Part shown: positions 26,002-34,111 of the stretch, in pieces
Numbering within the stretch: the first letter of the stretch is position 1
How the letters are laid out: each line of letters opens with the position of its first letter
Assembly: GCA_004558955.1 (NCBI GenBank)
Contig: SFZC01000001.1
Location: forward strand, 1-60,390
Direction: 5' to 3'
Source: a bacterium
GTDB taxonomy: Bacteria; Cyanobacteriota; Vampirovibrionia; Gastranaerophilales; Gastranaerophilaceae
Length of the DNA stretch: 60,390 nt
The notes under the pieces: generated by a model
The model's input: the letters and a program-made list of their open reading frames with translations, nothing else
Databases searched by the model: none
Told to the model about the DNA's origin: nothing
Translations under genes and position numbers: made by a program

Positions 26002-26862
26002 ATGAGTTTAAACACATATCAAGCCGAAGTTGTATCAATGAAGGAGCTGAAAAATCTGTTCATAGAAATGACCGCCAAATATTGCAATATGCACTGCAAG
26101 CACTGCTATATAGACTTCCCAAAATATAAAAAAGTTGAAGATTTTATAAAAATTGACGTAATAAAATCAGCATTAAACGACCTGCAAAATGAGGAATTAA
26201 ACTGCATTTATTTAACAGGTGCAGAACCCATGACCCACCCTGATTTCAACGCAATTTTGAGATTATGTTTAGAAAAAACAAATGTTTGCATTTGCACAAA
26301 CGGCTCATTTATCAATGAAAAGAAGGCAAGATTTTTGAAAAAAGTTGAAAACGAATCGGATTATCAAATATTTTTCAAAATCAGTCTTGACCACTACAAT
26401 GAAATGCAAAATGACACGATAAGATATCGTGGAGCATTTCGCCATGCGGTTTTTGCACTGAAACATTTACTAAAATATGACTTTACTCCGATAATTACAG
26501 TAACAAATTATTTTAAACTTTCGGAAAGCGAAATTTACGCAGAATATTCAAAACTTTTCAAGAAAAATAATTTCAACCTGAACGAAAGTAATATTCAGAT
26601 TATTCCGTATTATGACAAAAATTCACCGCTTGAAGAAGTTAAACCCTGCAAAAACAAAGACAAACTCGACTGCATAAACGGTAGAACCTTGACTACAACA
26701 GGAATTTACACCTGCCCATTTCTTGCGAACGATTACAGAGGTCGCAGCGGAAGCACTTTTAACGATTACAATAAAAAAAGTTCGCTTGAAACGAACTTTT
26801 GTAATCTTTGTGTAAATTCTAAAAATACAATATTTTCTATTGATTATTCACAACTGAATTAA
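26002..26862 (+). CDS. Radical SAM protein of unknown function
   Basis: 286 residues. The [4Fe-4S]/SAM motif is C28-x3-C32-x2-C35 (KYCNMHCKHCY), with TGAEPMTHPDF as the GGE-like motif. The C-terminal 70 residues hold further cysteines (VKPC, KLDC, YTCPF, NFCNLC) that could bind a second cluster, like a shortened SPASM/twitch domain. This suggests modification of a peptide or other large substrate, but no precursor peptide is evident nearby. AAAGGAGAGC precedes the ATG. It is divergent from the aldolase-like gene and its stop directly abuts the stop of pilO. Confidence 0.85.
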   Translation: MSLNTYQAEVVSMKELKNLFIEMTAKYCNMHCKHCYIDFPKYKKVEDFIKIDVIKSALNDLQNEELNCIYLTGAEPMTHPDFNAILRLCLEKTNVCICTNGSFINEKKARFLKKVENESDYQIFFKISLDHYNEMQNDTIRYRGAFRHAVFALKHLLKYDFTPIITVTNYFKLSESEIYAEYSKLFKKNNFNLNESNIQIIPYYDKNSPLEEVKPCKNKDKLDCINGRTLTTTGIYTCPFLANDYRGRSGSTFNDYNKKSSLETNFCNLCVNSKNTIFSIDYSQLN

Positions 26863-27456
26863 TTACTTTTTAGCGTATAGTTTAACCTTACAGTTGATTA
26901 ACAAAACTTTTTTATTCTTTTTGTAAGGTACGATTTCAATCTGTTGAATATCTAAAAAGTGGTCGTGTTTGTACATTTCTTTCAAGAAATTATCGTAATT
27001 TGAATAATTTGCAATCATTTCAATGTTCAGACGAGCAACATTGTATTGGTCTGAAGCGTTTTGAGCAAAAGCATCATCCGTAACATCTTTGTCATATTCG
27101 TATTTGATTGAACGAATTTTGATTTGATTTGCTCTAACCAACTGCAAGATTTCAGAAAATTCACCGGCAATAGCCGCTTCCGAATCAAAACCTGCCATAA
27201 TCGGCTTGTAGAAAGGTTTGTCAGCATTTGATGCGTCATTTTCCTTTTGAGCAATTTCTGCAGCAGAAGCGTTCAACTGGTCAAGTTGTTCTTGCTTCTG
27301 TTTCAGTTGCTCAGTCTTCATTTTGATATCATTATTCACAATTCTGTAATTATTCAAGTTACCGAAAACTTTTGGTAAAAATAATCCAATCACCACAATG
27401 AGAATGAATAAAATACCTATCGGCAGCATAAATTGTTGAAGTTGTTTATTATCCAT
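26863..27456 (-). CDS. pilO: PilO-like type IV pilus inner-membrane assembly protein
   Basis: 197 residues. A short cytoplasmic tail, one membrane helix (about 11-32), a coiled coil (MKTEQLKQKQEQLDQLNAS) and a C-terminal ferredoxin-like domain (IEMIANYSNYDNFLKEMYK, then FLDIQQIEIVPY) are the PilO layout. It would form the periplasmic alignment complex with PilN. AAAGGA is 6 nt before the ATG. It lies 38 nt after a PilM-PilN fusion gene, which supports the call. Confidence 0.82.
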   Translation of the reverse strand: MDNKQLQQFMLPIGILFILIVVIGLFLPKVFGNLNNYRIVNNDIKMKTEQLKQKQEQLDQLNASAAEIAQKENDASNADKPFYKPIMAGFDSEAAIAGEFSEILQLVRANQIKIRSIKYEYDKDVTDDAFAQNASDQYNVARLNIEMIANYSNYDNFLKEMYKHDHFLDIQQIEIVPYKKNKKVLLINCKVKLYAKK

Positions 27457-27494
27457 ATTGTATCCTTTTAATATTTACACATTATCTATATAAA

Positions 27495-29159
27495 TTATTG
27501 ATTTGTATTTTGCTCTTCCTGTTGTTGAGCATTGTCACCATTATTTTGGTCACCGTTTTCATTCGTTGCCGGTGTTGTATTTGTCAACCTATTCATAAAG
27601 GTTTGCATTTGAGAATCAGTCATATTAGTGATTTCAAAAATATACGGTGCTGAATCGTAAGGCGAAATTGTATCATTTACAACCTTATCCAAAGAACCTG
27701 ATCTCAAGCCCAAATTGCTGACACGAAGATTTGAATCCACCAAAGAATCTTTCAAATTCTTGAAGAATACATAAACATCTTCAACTGTATTTGCACAACC
27801 TTTGATATCAATTAATCCGTCATCTCCCGTGATGAAATAAGTCAAATAAAGACTTTTCGGAACTGACTCACCCAATGCTGCGTAAGCCATAATCTTTGTT
27901 CTGTTGTTTTTCAAAGTTTTTCCGATTTCTTCGACAGGATCAAATGCTGTTTTTCCTTCGGAACCTGATTGTTTTTGAGCAATTTGTTCATCTATTTGAG
28001 CAACTTGAGTATCGATATCGGCACTTTTTGCTTGAACATCATTAAACATTTTTTCTGTTTGACCTGCACTGAAATACAAAATACCACCGATTACAACAAG
28101 CAATATCAAAGAAATAACAGTCGCAATTTGTGGAGTAATTCCGCCGATTGTAGCAACTTCAGCAGTTTTTTCGGTTGCCCCCAAGAAGTTTACGTCTTGG
28201 TTAATCAAACCTGAAGGTGCGGTCGAACCGTAAGCACTCAACGAAACTTTAACCTGATCATCAGGAAGAACGTTCAAACCGAAGTCTGCCAAAGGTTCTT
28301 TTCTGTATTGGTTGTCTTCAATCGCAACAGATTGACCGCCAAATTGTAATCTTTCTTTTAATAATTCGGCAGAAACCAAATTTGTTTCGGAAACGATAAC
28401 AAATGAAGTTGACGGAGAATTCATCAAAGCGATTTGTGCCGCATTTTCAATTTCAGTATAAGCTTCTTCACCTTCAAAAGATTTCAACGGCATTGGTTCT
28501 TCATAGTATTCCAACAATCTTTTGCCTTGCAAGCTCAAAAGTTGAAAACCGCTGTTGTTGATAATCATCAAAGTCCAAGAACAACCTTCATCTTCCATTT
28601 GTTCTCTTGCTAGACCCGTTACATACAAGCCTTTCAAATCTGCAAACATTGAACAACCGACACTAACCAAAACCGCACCGATTGAAGTTAAGATTGCACT
28701 GATTTCAGCAACAACTTCCTGTTGAACCGCAGTATAGAAAACATTTCTTGAATCCGAATTTGTAGAAATTTGAGCATCAAACCAATATGGCACCGGAGTT
28801 TTTCTTTTGAAAATATAAGATTGTTCCAATTCACCCGTTACAATGTTTGTAATCGCATTATCATCAAGAAGTAATTGAATCCCCTCTTTCAAACCAAACC
28901 AAACTGTTGGCAAATTCAAATGCACATTGATTTTTGAAGAATCAATATTTCTGCTTTGCAAAAGTTCAATTAAAGAACTTTTAAATGTGTCATAACTTGC
29001 AATTTCTCTTGCCGCATCATTATAATCCAACGGTGCCTGAGCATAAGTCCTGATTACACCGGAATTATCGACTTCCAATATCTCTAAACCGCAAGCTGTG
29101 GACACTGATACATACACATCTCTTCTTTTCCCGCCGCCCAATAAACTGTTTAATGACAT
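27495..29159 (-). CDS. PilM-PilN fusion protein, type IV pilus assembly
   Basis: 554 residues. The first 310 form an actin-like PilM domain (cytoplasmic ATPase-fold; DVYVSVSTACGLEILEV at the start, WTLMIINNSGFQLLSLQGK later). GLINQDVNFLG is the short PilN-like N-terminal motif that normally docks in the PilM groove. A membrane helix spans about 343-364, followed by a coiled coil and a PilN-type domain (IDIKGCANTVEDVYVFFKNL). The tail is Asn/Gln/Glu-rich. Usually PilM and PilN are separate adjacent genes; here they are one chain. PilO follows. No frameshift is needed to explain it. Confidence 0.83.
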   Translation of the reverse strand: MSLNSLLGGGKRRDVYVSVSTACGLEILEVDNSGVIRTYAQAPLDYNDAAREIASYDTFKSSLIELLQSRNIDSSKINVHLNLPTVWFGLKEGIQLLLDDNAITNIVTGELEQSYIFKRKTPVPYWFDAQISTNSDSRNVFYTAVQQEVVAEISAILTSIGAVLVSVGCSMFADLKGLYVTGLAREQMEDEGCSWTLMIINNSGFQLLSLQGKRLLEYYEEPMPLKSFEGEEAYTEIENAAQIALMNSPSTSFVIVSETNLVSAELLKERLQFGGQSVAIEDNQYRKEPLADFGLNVLPDDQVKVSLSAYGSTAPSGLINQDVNFLGATEKTAEVATIGGITPQIATVISLILLVVIGGILYFSAGQTEKMFNDVQAKSADIDTQVAQIDEQIAQKQSGSEGKTAFDPVEEIGKTLKNNRTKIMAYAALGESVPKSLYLTYFITGDDGLIDIKGCANTVEDVYVFFKNLKDSLVDSNLRVSNLGLRSGSLDKVVNDTISPYDSAPYIFEITNMTDSQMQTFMNRLTNTTPATNENGDQNNGDNAQQQEEQNTNQ

Positions 29160-29268
29160 ATCTACCTTTTCGTTTTTTTTACTATTATCTTTTTTTATTA
29201 TACAATATTTTCTATAAATAAAAAAATCTTAACATAAATTTACACCAAATGGAGGATAATAATATCAG

Positions 29269-30177
29269 ATGCAAAATTTAGTCGAGAGCATAAATAGGTT
29301 AAAGAGAGAAAAGAATGCAGTAATTTTAGCACATTGTTACCAACCGCCCGAAATTGATTTAGTTGCGGATTATGTCGGAGATTCACTGTTTTTAAGCCAA
29401 ATGGCGGCAAAAACAGAAGCAGACATTATCGTTTTTGCGGGAGTATTTTTCATGGCTCAAACGGCAAAACTGCTTTCTCCAAACAAAAAAGTTTTATTAC
29501 CTCAAATTGATGCAGGTTGTAGAATGGCAGACATGATTTCCTACAACCAGTTAATCGAGTTCAAATCAAAACACCCAAACCTGCCGACCGTATGTTATGT
29601 AAATTCAACAGCGGAAGTAAAATCAGAATGCGACATGTGCTGTACGAGTTCAAATGCTGTAAATATCGTAAAAAGCATGAACGCAGACAAAATTTTGTTC
29701 CTTCCTGACACATATTTAGGGAAATGGGTGGAAAAGCAACTCGGAAATGTAGAAATTATTACCTACCCCGGATTTTGTCCGACCCACTTGCAAATCAGAC
29801 CGACAGATATCGAAAAAATGCGACGAGAACACCCAAATGCACTAATTCTTGCCCACCCTGAATGCCACACCGCAGTATCAGAAGCGGCAGATTTTGTAGG
29901 CAGCACGACTGGAATCATGAATTATGTTCAGAACAGTTCTCATAACGAATTTGTCATCGCAACCGAACAAGGTGTTACCGACAGACTCAGACGAGATTAT
30001 CCTGAAAAAACAATCATTCCGATTAAAAACAGTTTAATCTGTCCGAACATGAAAATGACTTCACTTGAAGATATCAAAGAAGTTTTGACAAACGAAACAA
30101 ATGAAATTTTCGTAAAAGAAGACATTGCTAAAAAAGCGGTAAGATGTATTGACAGAATGATGGAGGCTTCAAAATAA
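29269..30177 (+). CDS. nadA: Quinolinate synthase A
   Basis: 302 residues, the usual length of the short form. It condenses iminoaspartate and dihydroxyacetone phosphate to quinolinate in NAD synthesis. The three cluster ligands are C84 (DAGCRMAD), C170 (PGFCPTH) and C258 (SLICPNMKM), matching the known [4Fe-4S] positions; LAHCYQPPEI and HPECH are also conserved. GGAGG lies 13 nt before the ATG, longer than usual. No nadB or nadC is adjacent. rlmB starts 2 nt after its stop. Confidence 0.95.
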   Translation: MQNLVESINRLKREKNAVILAHCYQPPEIDLVADYVGDSLFLSQMAAKTEADIIVFAGVFFMAQTAKLLSPNKKVLLPQIDAGCRMADMISYNQLIEFKSKHPNLPTVCYVNSTAEVKSECDMCCTSSNAVNIVKSMNADKILFLPDTYLGKWVEKQLGNVEIITYPGFCPTHLQIRPTDIEKMRREHPNALILAHPECHTAVSEAADFVGSTTGIMNYVQNSSHNEFVIATEQGVTDRLRRDYPEKTIIPIKNSLICPNMKMTSLEDIKEVLTNETNEIFVKEDIAKKAVRCIDRMMEASK

Positions 30178-30179
30178 AA

Positions 30180-30947
30180 ATGGAAAACAAATCTGAAACC
30201 ACAGATATAATTTACGGTAAAAACTCGGTAATGGAAGCCTTAACGGCGGGTACTCGTGAAATTAATAAAATAATTATCTCAAAAAATATTCACACTGACG
30301 CAAAAATCAGCAAAATTAAAGAATTGGCACAAGCCAAAGGGATAATTTTTCAATTTGTGGCAAAAGAGAAATTCCAACCTTATGCAGAATTTAATCATCA
30401 GGGAATTATTGCACAAATTTCGCCGATAAAATACACAGAATTAGAAGACTTTATGGAAAGCAAAGACCATACAAATTCTTCACTCGTAATTCTTGACGGG
30501 GTGGAAGATTCTCACAATTTAGGGGCAATAATCAGAACCTGCGTTTGTGCGGGAGTTGACGGGATTATAATACCTTCCCGCAGAAATGTTCAAGTAAATT
30601 CGACAGTCGAAAAAATCAGTGCGGGGGCGATAAATCACATTCCCATAATAAAAGTAAATAGCCTTGTTAACGCAGTTCAAAAACTAAAGGATAATAACTG
30701 GTGGATAATTGCAACGGACGCATCAGCAAAAGATAATTATTATGATGTTAAATACAATGATATGAACTTTGCAATCATTATGGGTGCCGAGCATGCCGGA
30801 GTTTCAAAATCGTTATTGAAAGCGTCCGATTTTGTGGTAAAAATTCCAATGCAAAACAATTTCAACTCACTTAACGTTTCAAATGCACTCAGTGCAATAA
30901 TTTTTGAAACACTAAGACAAAAACTTTCCAATAACAAAAATAAATAA
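30180..30947 (+). CDS. rlmB: 23S rRNA 2'-O-methyltransferase, TrmH/RlmB family (SpoU)
   Basis: 255 residues. The N-terminal RNA-binding domain ends near NHQGIIAQISP, and the SPOUT catalytic domain has LDGVEDSHNLGAIIRTC, IMGAEHAGVS and IPMQNNFNSLNVSNALS, the three motifs of the family. RlmB methylates G2251 of 23S rRNA in E. coli; the exact target here is by analogy. It is translationally close to nadA (2 nt gap). Confidence 0.92.
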   Translation: MENKSETTDIIYGKNSVMEALTAGTREINKIIISKNIHTDAKISKIKELAQAKGIIFQFVAKEKFQPYAEFNHQGIIAQISPIKYTELEDFMESKDHTNSSLVILDGVEDSHNLGAIIRTCVCAGVDGIIIPSRRNVQVNSTVEKISAGAINHIPIIKVNSLVNAVQKLKDNNWWIIATDASAKDNYYDVKYNDMNFAIIMGAEHAGVSKSLLKASDFVVKIPMQNNFNSLNVSNALSAIIFETLRQKLSNNKNK

Positions 30948-31011
30948 TCTGATTAGATGAACCCAAAATCATTGTTTGGTAATATCATAATAAGTAAGAT
31001 AGGAGAGCTTT

Positions 31012-32031
31012 GTGAAAAAAGAATTTGAATCTTTTGGAATACTGACAGATGATATTTCAGATGAGAACGTAGATTTTAAAAAATTACAAGAACTTGAAAA
31101 CGAGGAAGAAGCCGAAGACGGCGAAGACGTACTAAAATCCGTTGAAGTTCCAAGCGTTCAAGAAAATATAATGACTGTTAGTTCAGATGACAGCGTGAAA
31201 ATTTACCTGCGACAAATCGGTAAAATTCCGCTATTGTCTTCTGCGGAAGAACTTGATTTGGCAAAAAAAATCCAAGACAAACATGACGATTTCGCCAAAA
31301 ATGTTTTGGTTAATGCCAATTTAAGACTTGTCGTAAGTATTGCAAAAAAATATATCGGCAGAGGCTTGTCCTTTTTAGACCTTATTCAAGAAGGAAATGT
31401 CGGGTTAATCAAGGCTGCGGGAAGATTTGACTACAAAAAAGGCTACAAATTTTCAACCTATGCAACTTGGTGGATTCAACAATCAATAACCCGTGCAATC
31501 GCAGACAAAGCAAGAATTATAAGACTTCCTATCCACATGATTGACTCAATCGGAAAAATCAGACGTGCAACACTTGATTTGACAACAGAACTCGGACACA
31601 CCCCGACAAAACAAGAAATTGCATACCGTTTGGGCTTGCCTGTCTCAAAATTAACCTCAATCATAAAATCTGCACAATCAACAGTGAGCATGGACACCCC
31701 AACCTCAAGTGATGAAGATTCTTCAAAAATTGCGGATTTCATTATTGATAAATCTACAATCACACCTGACGGCAAGGTTACACACGAGAACTTGTTGCAA
31801 GATATCAGACAAATTTTGAACCAATTAAGCCAAAAAGAACGTGACGTTTTGATTTTGCGTTACGGATTGGACAATAACGGAGTGAAGAAAACTCTTGATG
31901 AAATCGGCTCACAATACGGAGTTTCAAGAGAAAGAATCCGCCAAATCGAAAACCGTGCAATCGCAAAACTTAAAAAACTTTGCAAAAACGAAAAACTCCA
32001 TGACGGCTTGATGAATTATTTTGGAAGCTAA
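31012..32031 (+). CDS. rpoD: RNA polymerase sigma factor, sigma-70 (RpoD-type)
   Basis: 339 residues with a GTG start preceded by AGGAG. Region 1.2 (SVKIYLRQIGKIPLLS), 2.1-2.4 (DLIQEGNVGLIKAAGRFDY, FSTYATWWIQQSITRAI), 3 and 4 (LRYGLDNN, GVSRERIRQIENRAIAKLK) are all present, as in primary and group 2 sigma factors. The acidic N-terminus of about 60 residues is short compared with the region 1.1 of E. coli RpoD, as in cyanobacterial SigA. It should direct the TTGaca/TATAAT promoters seen in this window. Primary versus group 2 cannot be settled from this alone. Confidence 0.93.
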   Translation: MKKEFESFGILTDDISDENVDFKKLQELENEEEAEDGEDVLKSVEVPSVQENIMTVSSDDSVKIYLRQIGKIPLLSSAEELDLAKKIQDKHDDFAKNVLVNANLRLVVSIAKKYIGRGLSFLDLIQEGNVGLIKAAGRFDYKKGYKFSTYATWWIQQSITRAIADKARIIRLPIHMIDSIGKIRRATLDLTTELGHTPTKQEIAYRLGLPVSKLTSIIKSAQSTVSMDTPTSSDEDSSKIADFIIDKSTITPDGKVTHENLLQDIRQILNQLSQKERDVLILRYGLDNNGVKKTLDEIGSQYGVSRERIRQIENRAIAKLKKLCKNEKLHDGLMNYFGS

Positions 32032-32039
32032 AATAATTC

Positions 32040-32384
32040 TTATAATTTAGCACCGCATTTTGGACAATTTTTTGGAAGAGCTCCGTCTTTTGCAGGAATT
32101 TTTGCTCCACAAAATTTACAGGTCTTGTTTTTGTCACGCAATAGAAAAGCAATAAGAATTCCCAAAAGAGATGTTACCACCAACCAACAAACTCCAATAA
32201 AGAAAATGAATAAAAACAAAGAGCTAAACACACTTGAATAATAAAGTGGCGAAACACCGTAATCATCATACGCTTCTGCGGAATAGTAAGCCGGTTGAGA
32301 GGTCGTAGTTCTGCGTGTCACAACAGGCATTGCATTTGCGACAAGTAAATCGTTATTCAAACTCAAAATTTTACTATTCATCAT
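32040..32384 (-). CDS. Small membrane protein with C-terminal zinc ribbon
   Basis: 114 residues. Two close hydrophobic stretches (about 51-85: SLFLFIFFIGVCWLV and SLLGILIAFLL) are followed by a basic stretch and a zinc-ribbon with C-K-F-C and C-P-K-C pairs (CKFCGAK and NCPKCGAK). The ribbon would be cytoplasmic. Such one-off proteins are common and have no set function. It converges on rpoD with an 8-nt gap. Confidence 0.7.
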   Translation of the reverse strand: MMNSKILSLNNDLLVANAMPVVTRRTTTSQPAYYSAEAYDDYGVSPLYYSSVFSSLFLFIFFIGVCWLVVTSLLGILIAFLLRDKNKTCKFCGAKIPAKDGALPKNCPKCGAKL

Positions 32385-32433
32385 ATTTAATATATCATGT
32401 TAATAAAAATTATTACAAGAAGGCGGAGAAAAA

Positions 32434-32910
32434 ATGTACAGAATCGGACTTGGCTATGACATACATAAACTTGTTGAAGGGAGAGAACTCATAATCGGCG
32501 GAGTCAAAATTACTCACGAAAAAGGCTTGCTCGGACATTCCGATGCAGATGTTTTAATTCACGCAATAATAGACGGAATGCTTGGAGCGTTGGCTCTGGA
32601 CGATATCGGAACAATTTTTCCAGATACCGACCCGAAATATAAAGATATTGACAGCACGGTGCTGCTAAAACACGTTTATGACCTGATTAAAAGCAAAGGA
32701 TATTCCATTGTAAATATTGACAGTAATATTATTGCACAGGCTCCCAAAATGATGCCGTATATTCCAAAAATGAAAACAAGACTTTGCGAAATGCTCGGCA
32801 TAGAAAATCATCAACTTTCAATCAAAGCCAAAACCAAAGAAAACTTGGATTCAGTCGGTCAAAAACTCGCAATCGAAGCCAATGCCGTTGTGTTGTTGGA
32901 GAAGGAATAA
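32434..32910 (+). CDS. ispF: 2-C-methyl-D-erythritol 2,4-cyclodiphosphate synthase
   Basis: 158 residues. It makes the cyclic diphosphate intermediate of the MEP isoprenoid pathway. The zinc ligands D9 and H11 (GYDIHKL) and the later GHSDADVLIHAI with its His are present, with DIGTIFPDTDPKYK. A GGCGGAG ribosome site precedes the ATG. It is a single gene. Isoprenoids from this pathway feed the undecaprenyl carrier used by the WecA-type enzyme. Confidence 0.96.
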   Translation: MYRIGLGYDIHKLVEGRELIIGGVKITHEKGLLGHSDADVLIHAIIDGMLGALALDDIGTIFPDTDPKYKDIDSTVLLKHVYDLIKSKGYSIVNIDSNIIAQAPKMMPYIPKMKTRLCEMLGIENHQLSIKAKTKENLDSVGQKLAIEANAVVLLEKE

Positions 32911-33027
32911 AACAATGAAGCAATCCAACCAAGACACCGCAACGCTCTAGTCATTCTGAAAACTTAGAAAATTTATGCGAATGCAATGAGCATTTAATTT
33001 TCTTGTTATTCAGAATCTGTTTGACAA
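32911..33027. repeat. Family A hairpin repeat, copy 2 (with downstream part to 33060)
   Basis: GTCATTCTGAAAACTTAGAAA starts at 32950 and its partner arm TTGTTATTCAGAATC ends near 33018, forming a long imperfect hairpin. The second hairpin (33041-33060) is degraded relative to copies 1 and 3. The repeat runs directly into a truncated pilin gene on the other strand. The 454-nt interval from 32911 to 33364 holds this repeat and two decayed genes. Confidence 0.75.
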
Positions 33028-33123
33028 TTAAAATCGTGTTGTCGGCATAGCAACACCGATTTTTCCCAGTGTTATCAGGACTTCTGCAAGTGTAAAAGCT
33101 TTTCTTGATTTTCTCATTCCCAT
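33028..33123 (-). pseudogene. Truncated pilin-like gene fused into repeat A
   Basis: The frame reads a prepilin leader (RKSRKAFTLAEVLITLG) nearly identical to residues 4-19 of the gene at 158-844, then continues as KIGVAMPTTRF and stops inside the repeat. More than 190 codons of a normal pilin are missing. An AAAGGA site is 5 nt before the ATG at 33123. The junction lies right after the LITLG codons. A deletion between a pilin gene and the repeat at its end explains it. Confidence 0.75.
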
Positions 33124-33127
33124 ATAA

Positions 33128-33325
33128 TTCCTTTCATGTTTACCACCTATAGGTGAAATACGCAAATCATTAAACATTTCACAAGAAGAGTTAGCCTTCA
33201 AGATAAATTCTGCAAGAAATTTTATCGGTTGTATCGAACGAGGCGAAAAATCTCCAACAATTTACACACTCTATAAAATTTCACTTATTTTAAACACAAC
33301 AATCGATGCCCTAACAAAAAATTAA
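33128..33325 (+). pseudogene. 5'-truncated XRE-family HTH regulator
   Basis: An open frame reads GEIRKSLNISQEELAFKINS, then FIGCIERGEKSPTIYTLYKI and ends DALTKN, clearly a Cro/C1 HTH. There is no start codon in frame (the frame opens after TAA at 33125-33127) and about ten N-terminal residues are missing. It is divergent from the truncated pilin, the same arrangement as 158-1134. A 12-bp palindrome CACCTATAGGTG lies at 33144-33155. Confidence 0.75.
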
Positions 33326-33352
33326 AATATTACTACACACCAAATCACATGG

Positions 33353-33358
33353 TATAAT
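33353..33358 (+). promoter_or_regulatory. -10 box TATAAT, leaderless spacing
   Basis: TATAAT is followed by 6 nt (AAAATC) and the ATG of the histidine kinase at 33365. There is no ribosome site. TTACTA lies 17 nt upstream as a weak -35. Confidence 0.6.
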
Positions 33359-33364
33359 AAAATC

Positions 33365-34111
33365 ATGGACGAAATTGAAAAGAAATACGAAGATTTTATA
33401 TCAACTGTCAGTCACGAACTGAGAACGCCGTTGACCTCTATTCGAGGGTTTTCGCAAACCTTGTTGGCTTCGTGGGACAAACTCGATGATGACAGCAAAA
33501 AAAAATTTATAAAAATTATGGAAGAGCAATCAAACAGGCTCATTCATCTTGTTGAAAATATGCTCTCGGTTACTCGTATTCAATCATCTTCGCAAAAAAT
33601 AGTCATGAGCGAGGTTAATATAAAAGCTCCTATCGAACAAATTATTTCGATTGTCAAAAACCAATACCCGAACCAAAAATTCGAGTTCAATTATAGAAAA
33701 GATTTGCCATGTATTTTTGCGGACAAAGACAAATTCCAACAAATTATGACAAATTTAATCGAAAACAGTGCAAAATATTCTTACGGCGACAACAAAACCG
33801 TGATATCAACGGGAATTGACAACGATAATATTTACATAAAAGTTTCAAACACAGGATTAAAACTTGAAGAAGCCGATTATGACAACATTTTCACAAAGTT
33901 TTCAAGAATTGACAATCCTTTAACAAGACGGGTTCAAGGTAGCGGACTCGGTTTATACATAACGAAAAATCTTGTTGAAAAAATGCACGGAAAAATCTCG
34001 GTAAATTCCGTGCCGAAAAAAGACAACGCAGAATTAAGCGAAATTACATTTACCGTGCTACTTCCGATTGTTATGATAGAAGAACAAGCGAGGTTGAAAT
34101 GCAATCAGTAA
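33365..34111 (+). CDS. Soluble sensor-less histidine kinase
   Basis: 248 residues made only of a dimerisation/phosphoacceptor domain and an ATPase domain. H17 lies in FISTVSHELRTPLTS; the N box is NLIENSAKYS; the G boxes are DNIFTKFSRID and GSGLGLYITKNL. The sensor part is missing, so it must receive its signal from a partner or act constitutively. It overlaps the next gene by 13 nt, and that gene has two receiver domains, making them a likely kinase-acceptor pair. The mRNA looks leaderless. Confidence 0.9.
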   Translation: MDEIEKKYEDFISTVSHELRTPLTSIRGFSQTLLASWDKLDDDSKKKFIKIMEEQSNRLIHLVENMLSVTRIQSSSQKIVMSEVNIKAPIEQIISIVKNQYPNQKFEFNYRKDLPCIFADKDKFQQIMTNLIENSAKYSYGDNKTVISTGIDNDNIYIKVSNTGLKLEEADYDNIFTKFSRIDNPLTRRVQGSGLGLYITKNLVEKMHGKISVNSVPKKDNAELSEITFTVLLPIVMIEEQARLKCNQ

